Shown here one piece after another: positions 17,412-25,209 of a stretch of 64,000 nt of DNA (positions within the stretch are counted from its first letter, which is position 1; the number at the start of each line of letters is the position of its first letter). Below the pieces are notes generated by a model. The model searched no databases and was not told the origin of the DNA. It was given only the letters and a program-made list of their open reading frames with translations. A program made the position numbers and the translations under genes. Source of the stretch: Jatrophihabitans sp. (lineage in GTDB: Bacteria > Actinomycetota > Actinomycetes > Mycobacteriales > Jatrophihabitantaceae); the NCBI GenBank assembly GCA_036399055.1, contig DASWNX010000004.1:1-64000 (forward strand). The letters are read 5' to 3'.

Positions 17412-18263
17412 ATGACCGAGGGATACACCCCGCCTTACACCTCCACACCGCTTGCCACCGAAGGTGACGTGGTCCCCGTCGCCGGCGCCACCCCGCCGGT
17501 GATCGGTTACTCGACGCCTCCGACGGGCGGCGCCAGCGAGTCCGGTTCCGAGGGCGGAACCGCCGACCTGGCCAAGGGCCAGGCCGCCGAGGTGGCCCAG
17601 GGCGCGAAGGAAGCCGGTCAGCACGTGGCCGGCGTGGCGAAGGAGCAGGCCGCCAACGTGGGCGCCGAAGCCGGTCGCCAGGCCAAGGACCTCCTTGCCC
17701 AGGCAGGCTCCGAGGCGCGTCAGCAGGCCTCTACTCAGCAGCAGCGGCTGGCCCAGGGCCTTCGCTCCCTCGCTGACGAGCTGCACACGATGACCCAGCC
17801 CGGTGTGCAGTCCTCCGGACCGGTCACCGACCTGGCAAAGCAGGGCATCCAGCGCAGCCGCGACTTCGCGTCCTGGCTCGAGCAGCGCGAGCCTGACGAG
17901 CTGCTCGACGAGGTCAAGACCTTCGCTCGGCGGCGTCCGGGCATGTTCCTGATGCTGGCGGCCGGCGCGGGCCTGCTGGCCGGGCGGATGACCCGCGGCC
18001 TGAAGGCCGTGGCCGCCGACGAGGCCCAGGCCCAGCAGTCGGGCAGCTACAGCGAGTACGGAGCCCCCACCCAGTACGGCACCGGGGTGCAGTACGGCAC
18101 GGGCATCCAGCAGGGCGTCGGCGCGCAGTACGGCGCCGAGGCCGGCGGCCCGGTGGTGCTCGGCACGGTTGAGGAGATCGAGGTGGTCCGGCCCTACGCC
18201 TCCAGCGAGGACGGCCCGACCGGCTTCCCGACCACCGGTGGGACAACCGGCGGCGTTCGGTGA
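17412..18263 (+). CDS. LEA-like / apolipoprotein-type amphipathic repeat protein, function unknown
   Basis: A 283-residue hypothetical protein. Residues 45-110 are Ala/Lys/Glu/Gln-rich with an 11-residue-like amphipathic periodicity (AKGQAAEVAQGAKEAGQHVAG, EAGRQAKDLLAQAG), reminiscent of late-embryogenesis-abundant proteins. A short hydrophobic helix (RPGMFLMLAAGAGLLAGRM) lies at about 180-195. A Gln/Gly/Tyr-rich tail carries repeats of QYGTG. ATG 17412 has AGGAG seven nt upstream. It overlaps the next gene by 4 nt. The context with holin-X-like and DUF3618 proteins points to envelope or desiccation stress. Confidence 0.75.
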   Translation: MTEGYTPPYTSTPLATEGDVVPVAGATPPVIGYSTPPTGGASESGSEGGTADLAKGQAAEVAQGAKEAGQHVAGVAKEQAANVGAEAGRQAKDLLAQAGSEARQQASTQQQRLAQGLRSLADELHTMTQPGVQSSGPVTDLAKQGIQRSRDFASWLEQREPDELLDEVKTFARRRPGMFLMLAAGAGLLAGRMTRGLKAVAADEAQAQQSGSYSEYGAPTQYGTGVQYGTGIQQGVGAQYGAEAGGPVVLGTVEEIEVVRPYASSEDGPTGFPTTGGTTGGVR

Positions 18264-18697
18264 GCACCTCCTACGAAGGCAGCACCTCCTACCAGGCAGG
18301 CGGTCAGCCGGCCGGCGAGCGGCCCTCTGTCGGTGAGCTGCTGGCTGACATCAGCGCTGACCTGAGCACCCTCATGCGGCAAGAGGTCGCACTGGCCAAG
18401 GCCGAGCTCACCCAGTCGGCCAAGCAGGCCAGCAAGGGCGCCGGCATGCTGGCCGGCGCCGGCGTGGCGGGTCACATGGTCCTGCTGTTCATCTCCATCG
18501 CCCTGTGGTGGGGCATCGGCAACGAGACCGGCCACGGCTGGTCTGCGCTGATCGTGGCCGTCATCTGGGCGATCATCGGCGCGGTCCTCTACTCGTCGGG
18601 CCGCAAAGAGATGAAGAAAGTCCCCGGTGTCCCGCGTACCACGGACACCGTCAAGAAGATTCCCAGCGCTGTCGCAGGAAACGAGGAGACCCGATGA
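18260..18697 (+). CDS. Holin-X superfamily membrane protein (phage_holin_3_6-like)
   Basis: A 145-residue protein with an N-terminal amphipathic segment (SVGELLADISADLSTLMRQEVALAKAEL) and two membrane helices (GVAGHMVLLFISIALWWGIG and SALIVAVIWAIIGAVLYS). This is the actinobacterial holin-X-like family, common in chromosomal stress operons and not evidence of a prophage. GTG 18260 overlaps the preceding stop, and its own stop overlaps the DUF3618 gene, so the three genes form one coupled unit. Confidence 0.8.
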   Translation: MSTSYEGSTSYQAGGQPAGERPSVGELLADISADLSTLMRQEVALAKAELTQSAKQASKGAGMLAGAGVAGHMVLLFISIALWWGIGNETGHGWSALIVAVIWAIIGAVLYSSGRKEMKKVPGVPRTTDTVKKIPSAVAGNEETR

Positions 18698-19338
18698 CGA
18701 TGAGCAACGACCCAGATCAGATCCGCGCCGAGATCGAGCAGACCCGCGCGAACTTGTCCAACGATGTCAACACCTTGACCGACACGGTCACCCCCAGCCA
18801 CGTGGCAAAGCGGCAGGTCGACAAGGCTCGTGGCGCCGTCGTCGGCGTTAAGGAGAGGGTCATGGGCTCAGCGGCGGACCTGGGGTCCAGCGCCTCGGAC
18901 AAGGCTTCCAGCGTGGCCGGCAAGGCATCCGACATGGGTGACGCCGTGGCTGGCAAGGCATCTGACATGGGCGGGGCCGTGACCGGCGCTCCCTCCACCG
19001 TGAAGAGCCGGGCAGCCGGAAACCCGTTGGCGGCAGGCCTGATCGCCGTCGGCGTCGGCTGGCTGGTCGGCTCGCTGATGCCGGTCAGCGAGCGCGAGAA
19101 GCAGGCTGCGACCCAGGTCAAGGACACCGTGAAGGAGACCGCCGCACCGGTGGTGACCGACGCGGTCAAGGAGGTTGCCGACAACCTCAAGCAGCCCGCC
19201 CAGGAGGCAGTCGAGTCGGTCAAGGAGACCGCCGCCGACGCCGCCATGACGGTCAAGGAAGAGGGCAAGTCCTCGGCTCAGGATGTGCAGGGCCAGGCCG
19301 CCGACGCCAAGGACACCATTCAGGAAAGCCGTAGCTGA
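18694..19338 (+). CDS. DUF3618 domain protein with LEA-like repeats
   Basis: A 214-residue protein. The DUF3618 motif is at the N-terminus (PDQIRAEIEQTRANLSNDVNTL), followed by repeated KASDMGDAVAG/KASDMGGAVTG units, one membrane helix (GNPLAAGLIAVGVGWLVGSLM, about 110-130) and a Lys/Glu/Ala-rich tail (VKETAADAAMTVKEEGKSSAQ). It is likely anchored in the membrane with a long disordered helix-forming tail. Third gene of the coupled operon; a strong hairpin follows at 19351. Confidence 0.85.
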   Translation: MTMSNDPDQIRAEIEQTRANLSNDVNTLTDTVTPSHVAKRQVDKARGAVVGVKERVMGSAADLGSSASDKASSVAGKASDMGDAVAGKASDMGGAVTGAPSTVKSRAAGNPLAAGLIAVGVGWLVGSLMPVSEREKQAATQVKDTVKETAAPVVTDAVKEVADNLKQPAQEAVESVKETAADAAMTVKEEGKSSAQDVQGQAADAKDTIQESRS

Positions 19339-19350
19339 CCAACCCTGTCG

Positions 19351-19383
19351 ACGGGCGCCGGTGTGATACACAACGGCGCCCGT
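19351..19383 (+). terminator. Hairpin after the DUF3618 operon
   Basis: ACGGGCGCCG (19351-19360) pairs perfectly with CGGCGCCCGT (19374-19383) across a 13-nt loop, followed by TGAAAACCCCCC. The stem is strong but there is no clean T-tract, as is common in actinobacteria. Confidence 0.65.
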
Positions 19384-19427
19384 TGAAAACCCCCCGTCGC
19401 GCCGCGACCTGACAAGAGAGAAGCTCT

Positions 19428-19928
19428 ATGTCCAGCGATGCAATCGTGTTGTTGAAGGCTGACCACAAAGAACTCAAGGGTGTCTTCAAGCAGTTCCAGC
19501 AGGCAGGGGAGGACGCCACCCAGAAAAAGGGCGACCTCGTCAAGAAGATGATCGAGCTGCTGACCGTGCACACCTATCTGGAGAACGAGCTGATCTACCC
19601 AGAAGTGCGCCGGGCGCTGCCCGACCTCGAGGACGACGTCCTGGAGTCCTACGAGGAGCATCACGTCGCCGATGTGCTGTGCATGGAACTGAGCACGATG
19701 AACGCTGACCACGAGCGTTTCGAGGCCAAGACGACGGTGCTGATCGAGAATGTGCTGCACCACATCGAAGAAGAAGAGCAGGAATGGTTCCCTGAGGTGC
19801 GGCAGGGGATGACTCGCAAGCAGCTGTCCGAACTCGGCGAGCGGATGCTGGAGATGCGCAAAACCGCTCCGCGCAGCCCCGCTCAGCCGAAGGCGATGAA
19901 GAAGAGCCTGGACGCGATCGTCAAGTAG
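19428..19928 (+). CDS. Hemerythrin (HHE) domain protein
   Basis: A 166-residue four-helix protein expected to bind a diiron centre and O2 or related small molecules. Ligand positions visible in order: HKELKGVFKQF (about residue 13), HTYLENELIYPEV, HHVADVLCMEL, and HHIEEEEQEWFPEV near residue 105. ATG 19428 has GAGAGAAG four nt upstream. It lies directly downstream of the stress operon, consistent with oxidative or metal stress functions. Confidence 0.9.
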   Translation: MSSDAIVLLKADHKELKGVFKQFQQAGEDATQKKGDLVKKMIELLTVHTYLENELIYPEVRRALPDLEDDVLESYEEHHVADVLCMELSTMNADHERFEAKTTVLIENVLHHIEEEEQEWFPEVRQGMTRKQLSELGERMLEMRKTAPRSPAQPKAMKKSLDAIVK

Positions 19929-20706
19929 CAGTGCTCGCCCAGCCGCCCTCGTCGGCGGCTGGGCCCGTCCAGGCCAGTACGGCTTCGCGCAATGCGGCGT
20001 CGGCCTGGACGGGGTAAGGAAAGCAGGCGTTGTGCGCACCGGGCAGGATGGCGCACCGCCCGGCCGTCAAGGCGGCCAGGTGGTGCGCCCATGCCGGCGG
20101 CGCGAAGCCGTCCCGTTCGCCGGTCACGACCAGCACCGGCGCCCCCAGCTGCGCGACCCGGTCCTCAGGACGGTCGCGCAGCGCGTCCAGCAAGAACCTG
20201 AGCAGGTTGACCCCGCCGCTGTGCAGGTAGGACGGCAGCACGGCCGGTACCTCGGCCAGCCGTTCCGAAGCCAGGGTGGGCGCCGCCCGGCGAAGCAGCC
20301 CGGCGACGGTGCGGGCCGCCGGATCGAATGTCGGCCCGGCCAGCACCACCCCGGCCAGCCGGTCGCCCACCAGTGACGCCGTGCGCACCACGGCCTGAGC
20401 GCCGGTGGAATGGCCCAGCAGCACGACGTCGCGCCGGTCGTGCTCGATCAGCCACCTGGCCGTGGCCGCGCCGATGCCGGCCACCGTCGCGGGGCAGGCC
20501 CTGGCGCGTCCCCAGCGCCAGCCGGGCAGGTCGAGCACGGTGGCGCGAGTCCAGGTGGCGATCTGGCGGACCCAGGGCGTCAGGTAGCCCGGCGCGCCCA
20601 GCCCGGGCACCAGCACCACTTCAGGCAGGTCCGTCACGGTCCCGGCGACCAGCACCCGCACCGGACGGCCGTTGAGGCTGCTGACCTCGGTTGGCAATGC
20701 GCGCAT
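19921..20706 (-). CDS. Alpha/beta hydrolase
   Basis: A 261-residue hydrolase. The oxyanion region is VVLVPGLGAPGYLTPW, the nucleophile elbow GHSTG (LLGHSTGAQAVV, Ser at about 121), the acid in LVVTGERDGFAPP, and the catalytic His in LPGAHNACFPYP. ATG 20706 has GAGGAGGGG just upstream, which decides it over the longer frame. The substrate is unknown. The 3' end overlaps hemerythrin by 8 bp on the opposite strand. Confidence 0.85.
   Translation of the reverse strand: MRALPTEVSSLNGRPVRVLVAGTVTDLPEVVLVPGLGAPGYLTPWVRQIATWTRATVLDLPGWRWGRARACPATVAGIGAATARWLIEHDRRDVVLLGHSTGAQAVVRTASLVGDRLAGVVLAGPTFDPAARTVAGLLRRAAPTLASERLAEVPAVLPSYLHSGGVNLLRFLLDALRDRPEDRVAQLGAPVLVVTGERDGFAPPAWAHHLAALTAGRCAILPGAHNACFPYPVQADAALREAVLAWTGPAADEGGWASTAT
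19938..19963 (+). terminator. Hairpin after hemerythrin, inside the 3' end of the hydrolase gene
   Basis: CCCAGCCGCC (19938-19947) and GGCGGCTGGG (19954-19963) form a 10-bp stem with a six-nt loop. It begins ten nt after the hemerythrin stop and encodes part of the C-terminus of the convergent hydrolase (TGPAADEGGWA). Confidence 0.55.
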
Positions 20707-20830
20707 TCGCCCCTCCTCAGGCAGCGACTCCACCGGGCGTCTCGTACAGAGGCCACCGGGCGTCTCGTTCAGCCAGAGCCCGCTGCGTGAAGCGGCATCA
20801 GCCCGAAGCGGTCTGAGCCGAGCTACCCGC

Positions 20831-22570
20831 TCAGCTTTGACTGTTGATCTTGAGGATGCCCCCTTCGGACACCAGGCCGAACGTGGTGCGCTCGGAAACC
20901 TGGCGGCCGTTCTCGTACACATAATTGACCGTCGCCTGGACAGTGCCCGGCGGAGTTCCCGCGACGTTGCTCACCGATACGCGTCGCACGTCGTTCCAGT
21001 AGCGCTCGTAAGAGTCACGGCCGCCGGCCCGGGTGTTCTGGAACTGCTGGGTCAGGCGCGTCCAGGCGCCGTCGGTGTTGTCGGGAAGCAGCCTGTAGTA
21101 GTCCCGGATAGCCGCGGCAAGCTCGGACGAGGTCGGCGTTCCGGCGACCTGCGAGGGGGTGCTCGACGGCGATGGCGTCGAGGACGGGGTGGTCACCGTG
21201 CTGGCCGTCGTGCTGGCCGCGGTGCTGGCCGGCGGGGACGACGTGGCCGGGGCGCTGGTCGGCGGCGGCGTGCTGGAGACGCGGGTGGAACTCGGCTGGC
21301 TGGTCGGACGCTGGCTGCTGCTCGGCGCGGCGGTGTTGTCGCCGTCGCCGTCGTTGAGCAGCACCAGCCCGGCGATGATGGCGCCGATCAGCAGTGCCGC
21401 CACGGCGAACACGATCAGCAGGCCGGTGGAACTACGCCGCTCGGGATCGGAGTCATCATCACCAGCAGGGGGAAGGACCGGCCCTCGGCCGATGGAGCCG
21501 CCGCCGGCCGGCAGCGCCGTCGTCTCGCCCGCTCGCGGACCGAGCGGCCCCGGATCGATCCGCTGGGTCGGGCCGGCGCTGGCCGCCACGCCGGCGCCGG
21601 CCATCCCGGCGGCGATGGGAGCCACCGCGGCCGGCGCGTCCGGGCCCGGTTTGACGGCTGCGCGGTCCTGCGGCTTCAGCGGCGGCGGCGTGATCGGCGG
21701 CGGTGAGCTCAGTGGCAGGGTGGCGACCGCGGTGGGCGCGGTGCTGTCGCTGTGCAGTGCCTTCAGGGTGTGCGCGACGTCGACCATCGGCGGCCGGCCT
21801 GCCGGGTCCGCGGCCAGCATCCGCAGCAGCAAGGGGGTCAACGGCCCACTGCGCCGCGGCGGGTTCACCTGTCCGGAGGCGACCTTGTGCAGGACGGCCA
21901 TCGGGTTCTGGTCGGTTCCGAACGGCGGGGCGCCCTCGGTGGCGGCGTACAGGGTGGCGCCCAGGGAGAAGACGTCGGAGGCGAAGCCGGAATCGGCGCC
22001 GCGGGCGACTTCGGGCGCCAGGTAGGCGGGTGTGCCGGTGACCATGCCGGTCGAGGTCAGGGTGGTGTCGCCGAGGGCGTGGGAGATGCCGAAGTCGGTG
22101 ATCTTGGCGCTGCCGTCCTCGGCGATCAGGACGTTGCCCGGCTTGACGTCGCGGTGCACGATGCCGGCGGCGTGCGCGGCGGCCAGGGCCGAGGCGACCT
22201 CGGCGCCGATCCGGGCGGCTTCGGTGGGGGGGACCGGCCCCCGGTCGTTGACGATGGTCTGCAGGCTGGTCGAGGGCAGGTACTGCATGATCAGGCAGGG
22301 CTGGCCGTCGTATTCGACGACGTCGTACACCGGCACGGCGTGCTGGTGGTGCAGCCGGGCGGTGATCCGGGCCTCGCGCATCGCCCGCTGGCTGGTCAGC
22401 TCGGCCTCGGCGTCGCTGAGCCCAGGCTGTGGCCGCAGTTGCTTGAGCGCGACCGGGCGTTGCAGCAGCTCGTCCCAGGCTTGCCACACGATCCCCATGC
22501 CGCCGCTGGCGATGCGGTTGACCAACCGGTAGCGCCCGGCGATGAGAACGTCAGGACCGCTCACTGGCAC
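20831..22570 (-). CDS. Transmembrane Ser/Thr protein kinase (PknB-type)
   Basis: A 579-residue bacterial Hanks-type kinase. Kinase domain 8-270: Gly loop IASGGMGIVW, Lys in VALK (K43), catalytic HRDVKPGN (139-146), DFG (159-161), and APE-like LAPEVARG. A Pro/Ala-rich linker follows, then a single membrane helix at about 381-405. The extracellular Ser/Thr/Pro-rich stretch ends in a compact NTF2-like domain (about 475-579: AIRDYYRLLPDNTDGAWTRL and GTVQATVNYVYENGRQV). There are no PASTA repeats, so it is not a classical muropeptide sensor. The 124 bp to the next gene hold nothing recognisable. Confidence 0.93.
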   Translation of the reverse strand: MPVSGPDVLIAGRYRLVNRIASGGMGIVWQAWDELLQRPVALKQLRPQPGLSDAEAELTSQRAMREARITARLHHQHAVPVYDVVEYDGQPCLIMQYLPSTSLQTIVNDRGPVPPTEAARIGAEVASALAAAHAAGIVHRDVKPGNVLIAEDGSAKITDFGISHALGDTTLTSTGMVTGTPAYLAPEVARGADSGFASDVFSLGATLYAATEGAPPFGTDQNPMAVLHKVASGQVNPPRRSGPLTPLLLRMLAADPAGRPPMVDVAHTLKALHSDSTAPTAVATLPLSSPPPITPPPLKPQDRAAVKPGPDAPAAVAPIAAGMAGAGVAASAGPTQRIDPGPLGPRAGETTALPAGGGSIGRGPVLPPAGDDDSDPERRSSTGLLIVFAVAALLIGAIIAGLVLLNDGDGDNTAAPSSSQRPTSQPSSTRVSSTPPPTSAPATSSPPASTAASTTASTVTTPSSTPSPSSTPSQVAGTPTSSELAAAIRDYYRLLPDNTDGAWTRLTQQFQNTRAGGRDSYERYWNDVRRVSVSNVAGTPPGTVQATVNYVYENGRQVSERTTFGLVSEGGILKINSQS

Positions 22571-22701
22571 CCCCCACGTCGTCGGCCACCGCTCACGTCA
22601 GGACCGACCCTACCGACAGCCCCGGTTGCAGGGCCAAACGCCCATGAAGTCGGCGTGCGCTCATGGCCTGGCCAGCAAGCGCCGGGCAGAACGCAGGCCG
22701 C

Positions 22702-22956
22702 TCAGCCGTCGTCGGCTTCAGGCTGCGGCGCAGGGGTCCGGTGGGCGCGTAGCCGGGCGCGCATCTCCTCGTTCGCCCGGAGCAGCTGTTGGTTGCGCTC
22801 GCGAGCGCCCCGGGCCTCCTCGCGCATCGATCTGGCGCGCAGCGCGGTCGCGGCGGCGTCTTCGCGATGCGGACGTGGCAGCTCGGCCATGACGACTCCG
22901 GCAATGGGCGCCGGCTCGTCCCCTGCTGCTGACGAAAGGCGGGCCGGCCTGGCCAT
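22702..22956 (-). CDS. Small coiled-coil hypothetical protein
   Basis: An 84-residue Arg/Glu/Ala-rich protein with a predicted coiled coil (ALRARSMREEARGARERNQQLLRANEEMRARL). ATG 22956 starts one nt after the stop of the GAF-ANTAR gene, so it is translationally coupled and probably real. A second possible start is MAELPRPHRED at 22890. Function unknown; it may be an accessory to the ANTAR regulator. Confidence 0.6.
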   Translation of the reverse strand: MARPARLSSAAGDEPAPIAGVVMAELPRPHREDAAATALRARSMREEARGARERNQQLLRANEEMRARLRAHRTPAPQPEADDG

Positions 22957-22957
22957 T

Positions 22958-23746
22958 CTAGCTCTCGGGTCGGGGCCGGAGCCGTGGTGAAGCCTCAGGG
23001 CCAGGCAGTCGACCGGTGGACACCAGCTCGTCGGCGATGTCGCGGAGCTTGCGGTTGCTGTCCTGGCTGGCCAGCATCAGCATGTGGAACGCCATCTCGC
23101 CGGTGACCTTGAACCGTTCCATCAGGATGCCCTGGGCCTGGCCGATCACCTCGCGGGTGGACACCGCCGCCTGCAGGTGCCCGCGGACGCGTTCACCTGA
23201 CATGGCGACCGCGGCGTGGCTGGCGAACAGCAACGCGACATGCTCTGACTCGTCGTTGAAGGAGTCGACCTGCCGGCTGAACAGATTCAACGCCCCCAGG
23301 TCCTCGCCGTCGACGAACAGCTGCACCGCGAGCATGCTGCCGACGCCCAGCTCGCGCGCCCTTGCCACGAACCGGGGCCAGCGCCGCTCGGCGTGGATGT
23401 CGGCCAGCCGGATCGTGTGCTGGTCATAGAGCGAGTCCAGGCACGGTCCTTCGGCAAAGTCGTACTGGGCGTGGTCCACGGCCCGGGCCAGCTCACCGGT
23501 GGCGGCCAGGGTCTTGACGTCGCGGCGGCGCTGGATCTCGGAGATGCTCGCCTCCATCGCGCCGGGCACGGTGTCCACCGCCGCCCGCACCACCGCGTCG
23601 AGGGTCGACTGCAGGTCCGGCTGCTTCGCCAGCGACTTCGCCAGAACGCTCAGCTGTTGGGCCAGTCGGTCCTGGCCGACGCTGGCGCCGGTGTCCTGGT
23701 CAGAGGGCTCACCCCGGCGGCTCGGATCACTGTCGGCGTTGGTCAT
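22958..23746 (-). CDS. GAF and ANTAR domain antitermination regulator
   Basis: A 262-residue cytoplasmic protein. GAF domain at about 30-170 (LQSTLDAVVRAAVDTVPGA, LAVQLFVDGEDLGALNLFS). ANTAR RNA-binding domain at about 185-240, with the signature IGQAQGILMERFKVTGEMAF. ANTAR proteins bind paired stem-loops in leader RNAs and prevent termination. ATG 23746 has AAGGAG seven nt upstream. The gene is divergent from the radical SAM gene; the 188-bp gap has no clear site. Confidence 0.9.
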   Translation of the reverse strand: MTNADSDPSRRGEPSDQDTGASVGQDRLAQQLSVLAKSLAKQPDLQSTLDAVVRAAVDTVPGAMEASISEIQRRRDVKTLAATGELARAVDHAQYDFAEGPCLDSLYDQHTIRLADIHAERRWPRFVARARELGVGSMLAVQLFVDGEDLGALNLFSRQVDSFNDESEHVALLFASHAAVAMSGERVRGHLQAAVSTREVIGQAQGILMERFKVTGEMAFHMLMLASQDSNRKLRDIADELVSTGRLPGPEASPRLRPRPES

Positions 23747-23934
23747 GGTCGCGCTCCTTCGTCAGACCACCTGCCGGTGGGCCGGCCTTGAGTGGCTGTC
23801 GAGGCATCCCACTGCGCGAGAGTACGACAAGTGAAGGTGGTTGAAGCCAGACATATCCAGAGGGCACTTCTCAGCAGGCCAGGCACTGGCTTTTCGACGT
23901 CGCCGCGCGGAACGTTGACGCTGCTCGCGGTGTT

Positions 23935-25068
23935 ATGTCATCGATGTCAGAGACCATGTCAGAGACCGTGTCAGAGACCCTTCAGATCAGCACTGCCCCA
24001 GGCCGCGTCTGGACACCGAAGCGGGTGCTGATCACCCGCGCCGCGGCCGGTCTGGAGCACACCGCCGAGATCATCCGCCGCTGCGAGGCCGCCGGCGTGA
24101 CCGATATCCAGCTGCTCCCCGGCGACCGGCTCACCGGGTTGCGCGGCGAGTCCGAGCGCCAGACCTACGCGCTGGCCAAGTCCAGCCTCGCGGTGGTGGT
24201 GGCGCCGCCGAGCGCGTTGAAGCCCCAGCCCATCCCGCCCAGCGCCGACTGGCGGATCGACCTGGCGCGAGGCTGCCCCGCGCACTGCCAGTACTGCTAC
24301 CTGGCCGGTTCGCTCGGCGGCCCTCCGATCACCCGGGTCTATGCCAATCTCGACGACGTGCTGGCCGGCATCGGCACCCACGCCGGCCGTGGGCACGTCA
24401 CCAGCGGCACCGTTGAACGCGGCCACGAGGGCACCACATTCGAGCTGTCCTGCTACACCGACCCGTTGGGCATCGAGCAGGTCACCGGCTCGCTGGCCGC
24501 GGCGATCAGCAGGGTGGGCCAGGGCGAGTTCGGCGACGGCGTGCAGTTGCGCTTCACCACCAAGTTCGACGACGTGGCCTCGCTGGCCGGGCTGCCGCAC
24601 GGCCGGCGCACCCGAGCGCGGTTCTCGGTCAACGCCGCGGAGGTGGCGACGAGGTTCGAGGGCGGCACCGCCCGGATGCCGGCGCGGCTGGCCGCGCTGC
24701 GCACGATGGCTGAGGCCGGCTACCGGGTGGGCCTGACCATCGCGCCGATCATGCCGGTTCCCGGTTGGCAGCAGGCCTATGGCGAGCTGCTGGACGACGC
24801 CGCGGCCGCTGTCGAGGGCGTCGCCGACCTGGACCTGACGGTCGAGCTCATCACCCACCGCTTCACACCTGCCAGCCGGGACGTCCTGCTGCAGTGGTAC
24901 CCGCGCACCAGGCTGGAGATGGACCCCGACCAGCGCAGCGAGAAGCGCTCGAAGTTCGGCGGCGTCAAGTACGTCTACCCGCGTGAGCTGATGACCCAGA
25001 TGCGCCAGTGGTTCGACACCGAAGTGCCGCGCCGGCTGCCGGCGGCGCGCATCCTCTACTGGACCTAG
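23935..25068 (+). CDS. Spore photoproduct lyase-family radical SAM enzyme
   Basis: A 377-residue radical SAM protein. The cluster motif is CPAHCQYCYLAG with C114, C118 and C121 in CxxxCxxC spacing. It resembles SplB, which reverses the thymine spore photoproduct, in the regions WRIDLARGCP, LSCYTDPLGIEQ, LRFTTKFDDVASLAGLPH, RFSVNAAEVA and KFGGVKYVYP. Such homologues occur in actinobacteria that do not form endospores, so the lesion repaired is uncertain. The N-terminus has a 12-nt repeat that reads MSETMSETVSET; no good ribosome binding site precedes ATG 23935. Confidence 0.85.
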   Translation: MSSMSETMSETVSETLQISTAPGRVWTPKRVLITRAAAGLEHTAEIIRRCEAAGVTDIQLLPGDRLTGLRGESERQTYALAKSSLAVVVAPPSALKPQPIPPSADWRIDLARGCPAHCQYCYLAGSLGGPPITRVYANLDDVLAGIGTHAGRGHVTSGTVERGHEGTTFELSCYTDPLGIEQVTGSLAAAISRVGQGEFGDGVQLRFTTKFDDVASLAGLPHGRRTRARFSVNAAEVATRFEGGTARMPARLAALRTMAEAGYRVGLTIAPIMPVPGWQQAYGELLDDAAAAVEGVADLDLTVELITHRFTPASRDVLLQWYPRTRLEMDPDQRSEKRSKFGGVKYVYPRELMTQMRQWFDTEVPRRLPAARILYWT

Positions 25069-25118
25069 CCCACCGGAGCTGGCCTGCCGCCGCTCCCAGC
25101 CCTCGGGCCGTGGGCGCC

Positions 25119-25138
25119 AAAGCCGGCCGATCGGCTTT
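25119..25138 (+). terminator. Palindromic hairpin between the radical SAM gene and the MFS gene
   Basis: AAAGCCG (25119-25125) and CGGCTTT (25132-25138) form a 7-bp stem ending in TTTAATA. It may terminate the radical SAM transcript or serve as an operator for the MFS gene starting 71 bp later. Confidence 0.45.
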
Positions 25139-25209
25139 AATACGCTTTGGCTTTGTAACGCCCGAGCCGCACACTGGGACGCCGGGATCGGAAGAGAAGT
25201 GAGTGGCAC

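Noticed and set aside
18260..18697. Prophage suggested by a holin-like protein
   Set aside because: Holin-X-like proteins are common chromosomal stress-operon members; there is no capsid, terminase, tail or integrase gene nearby.
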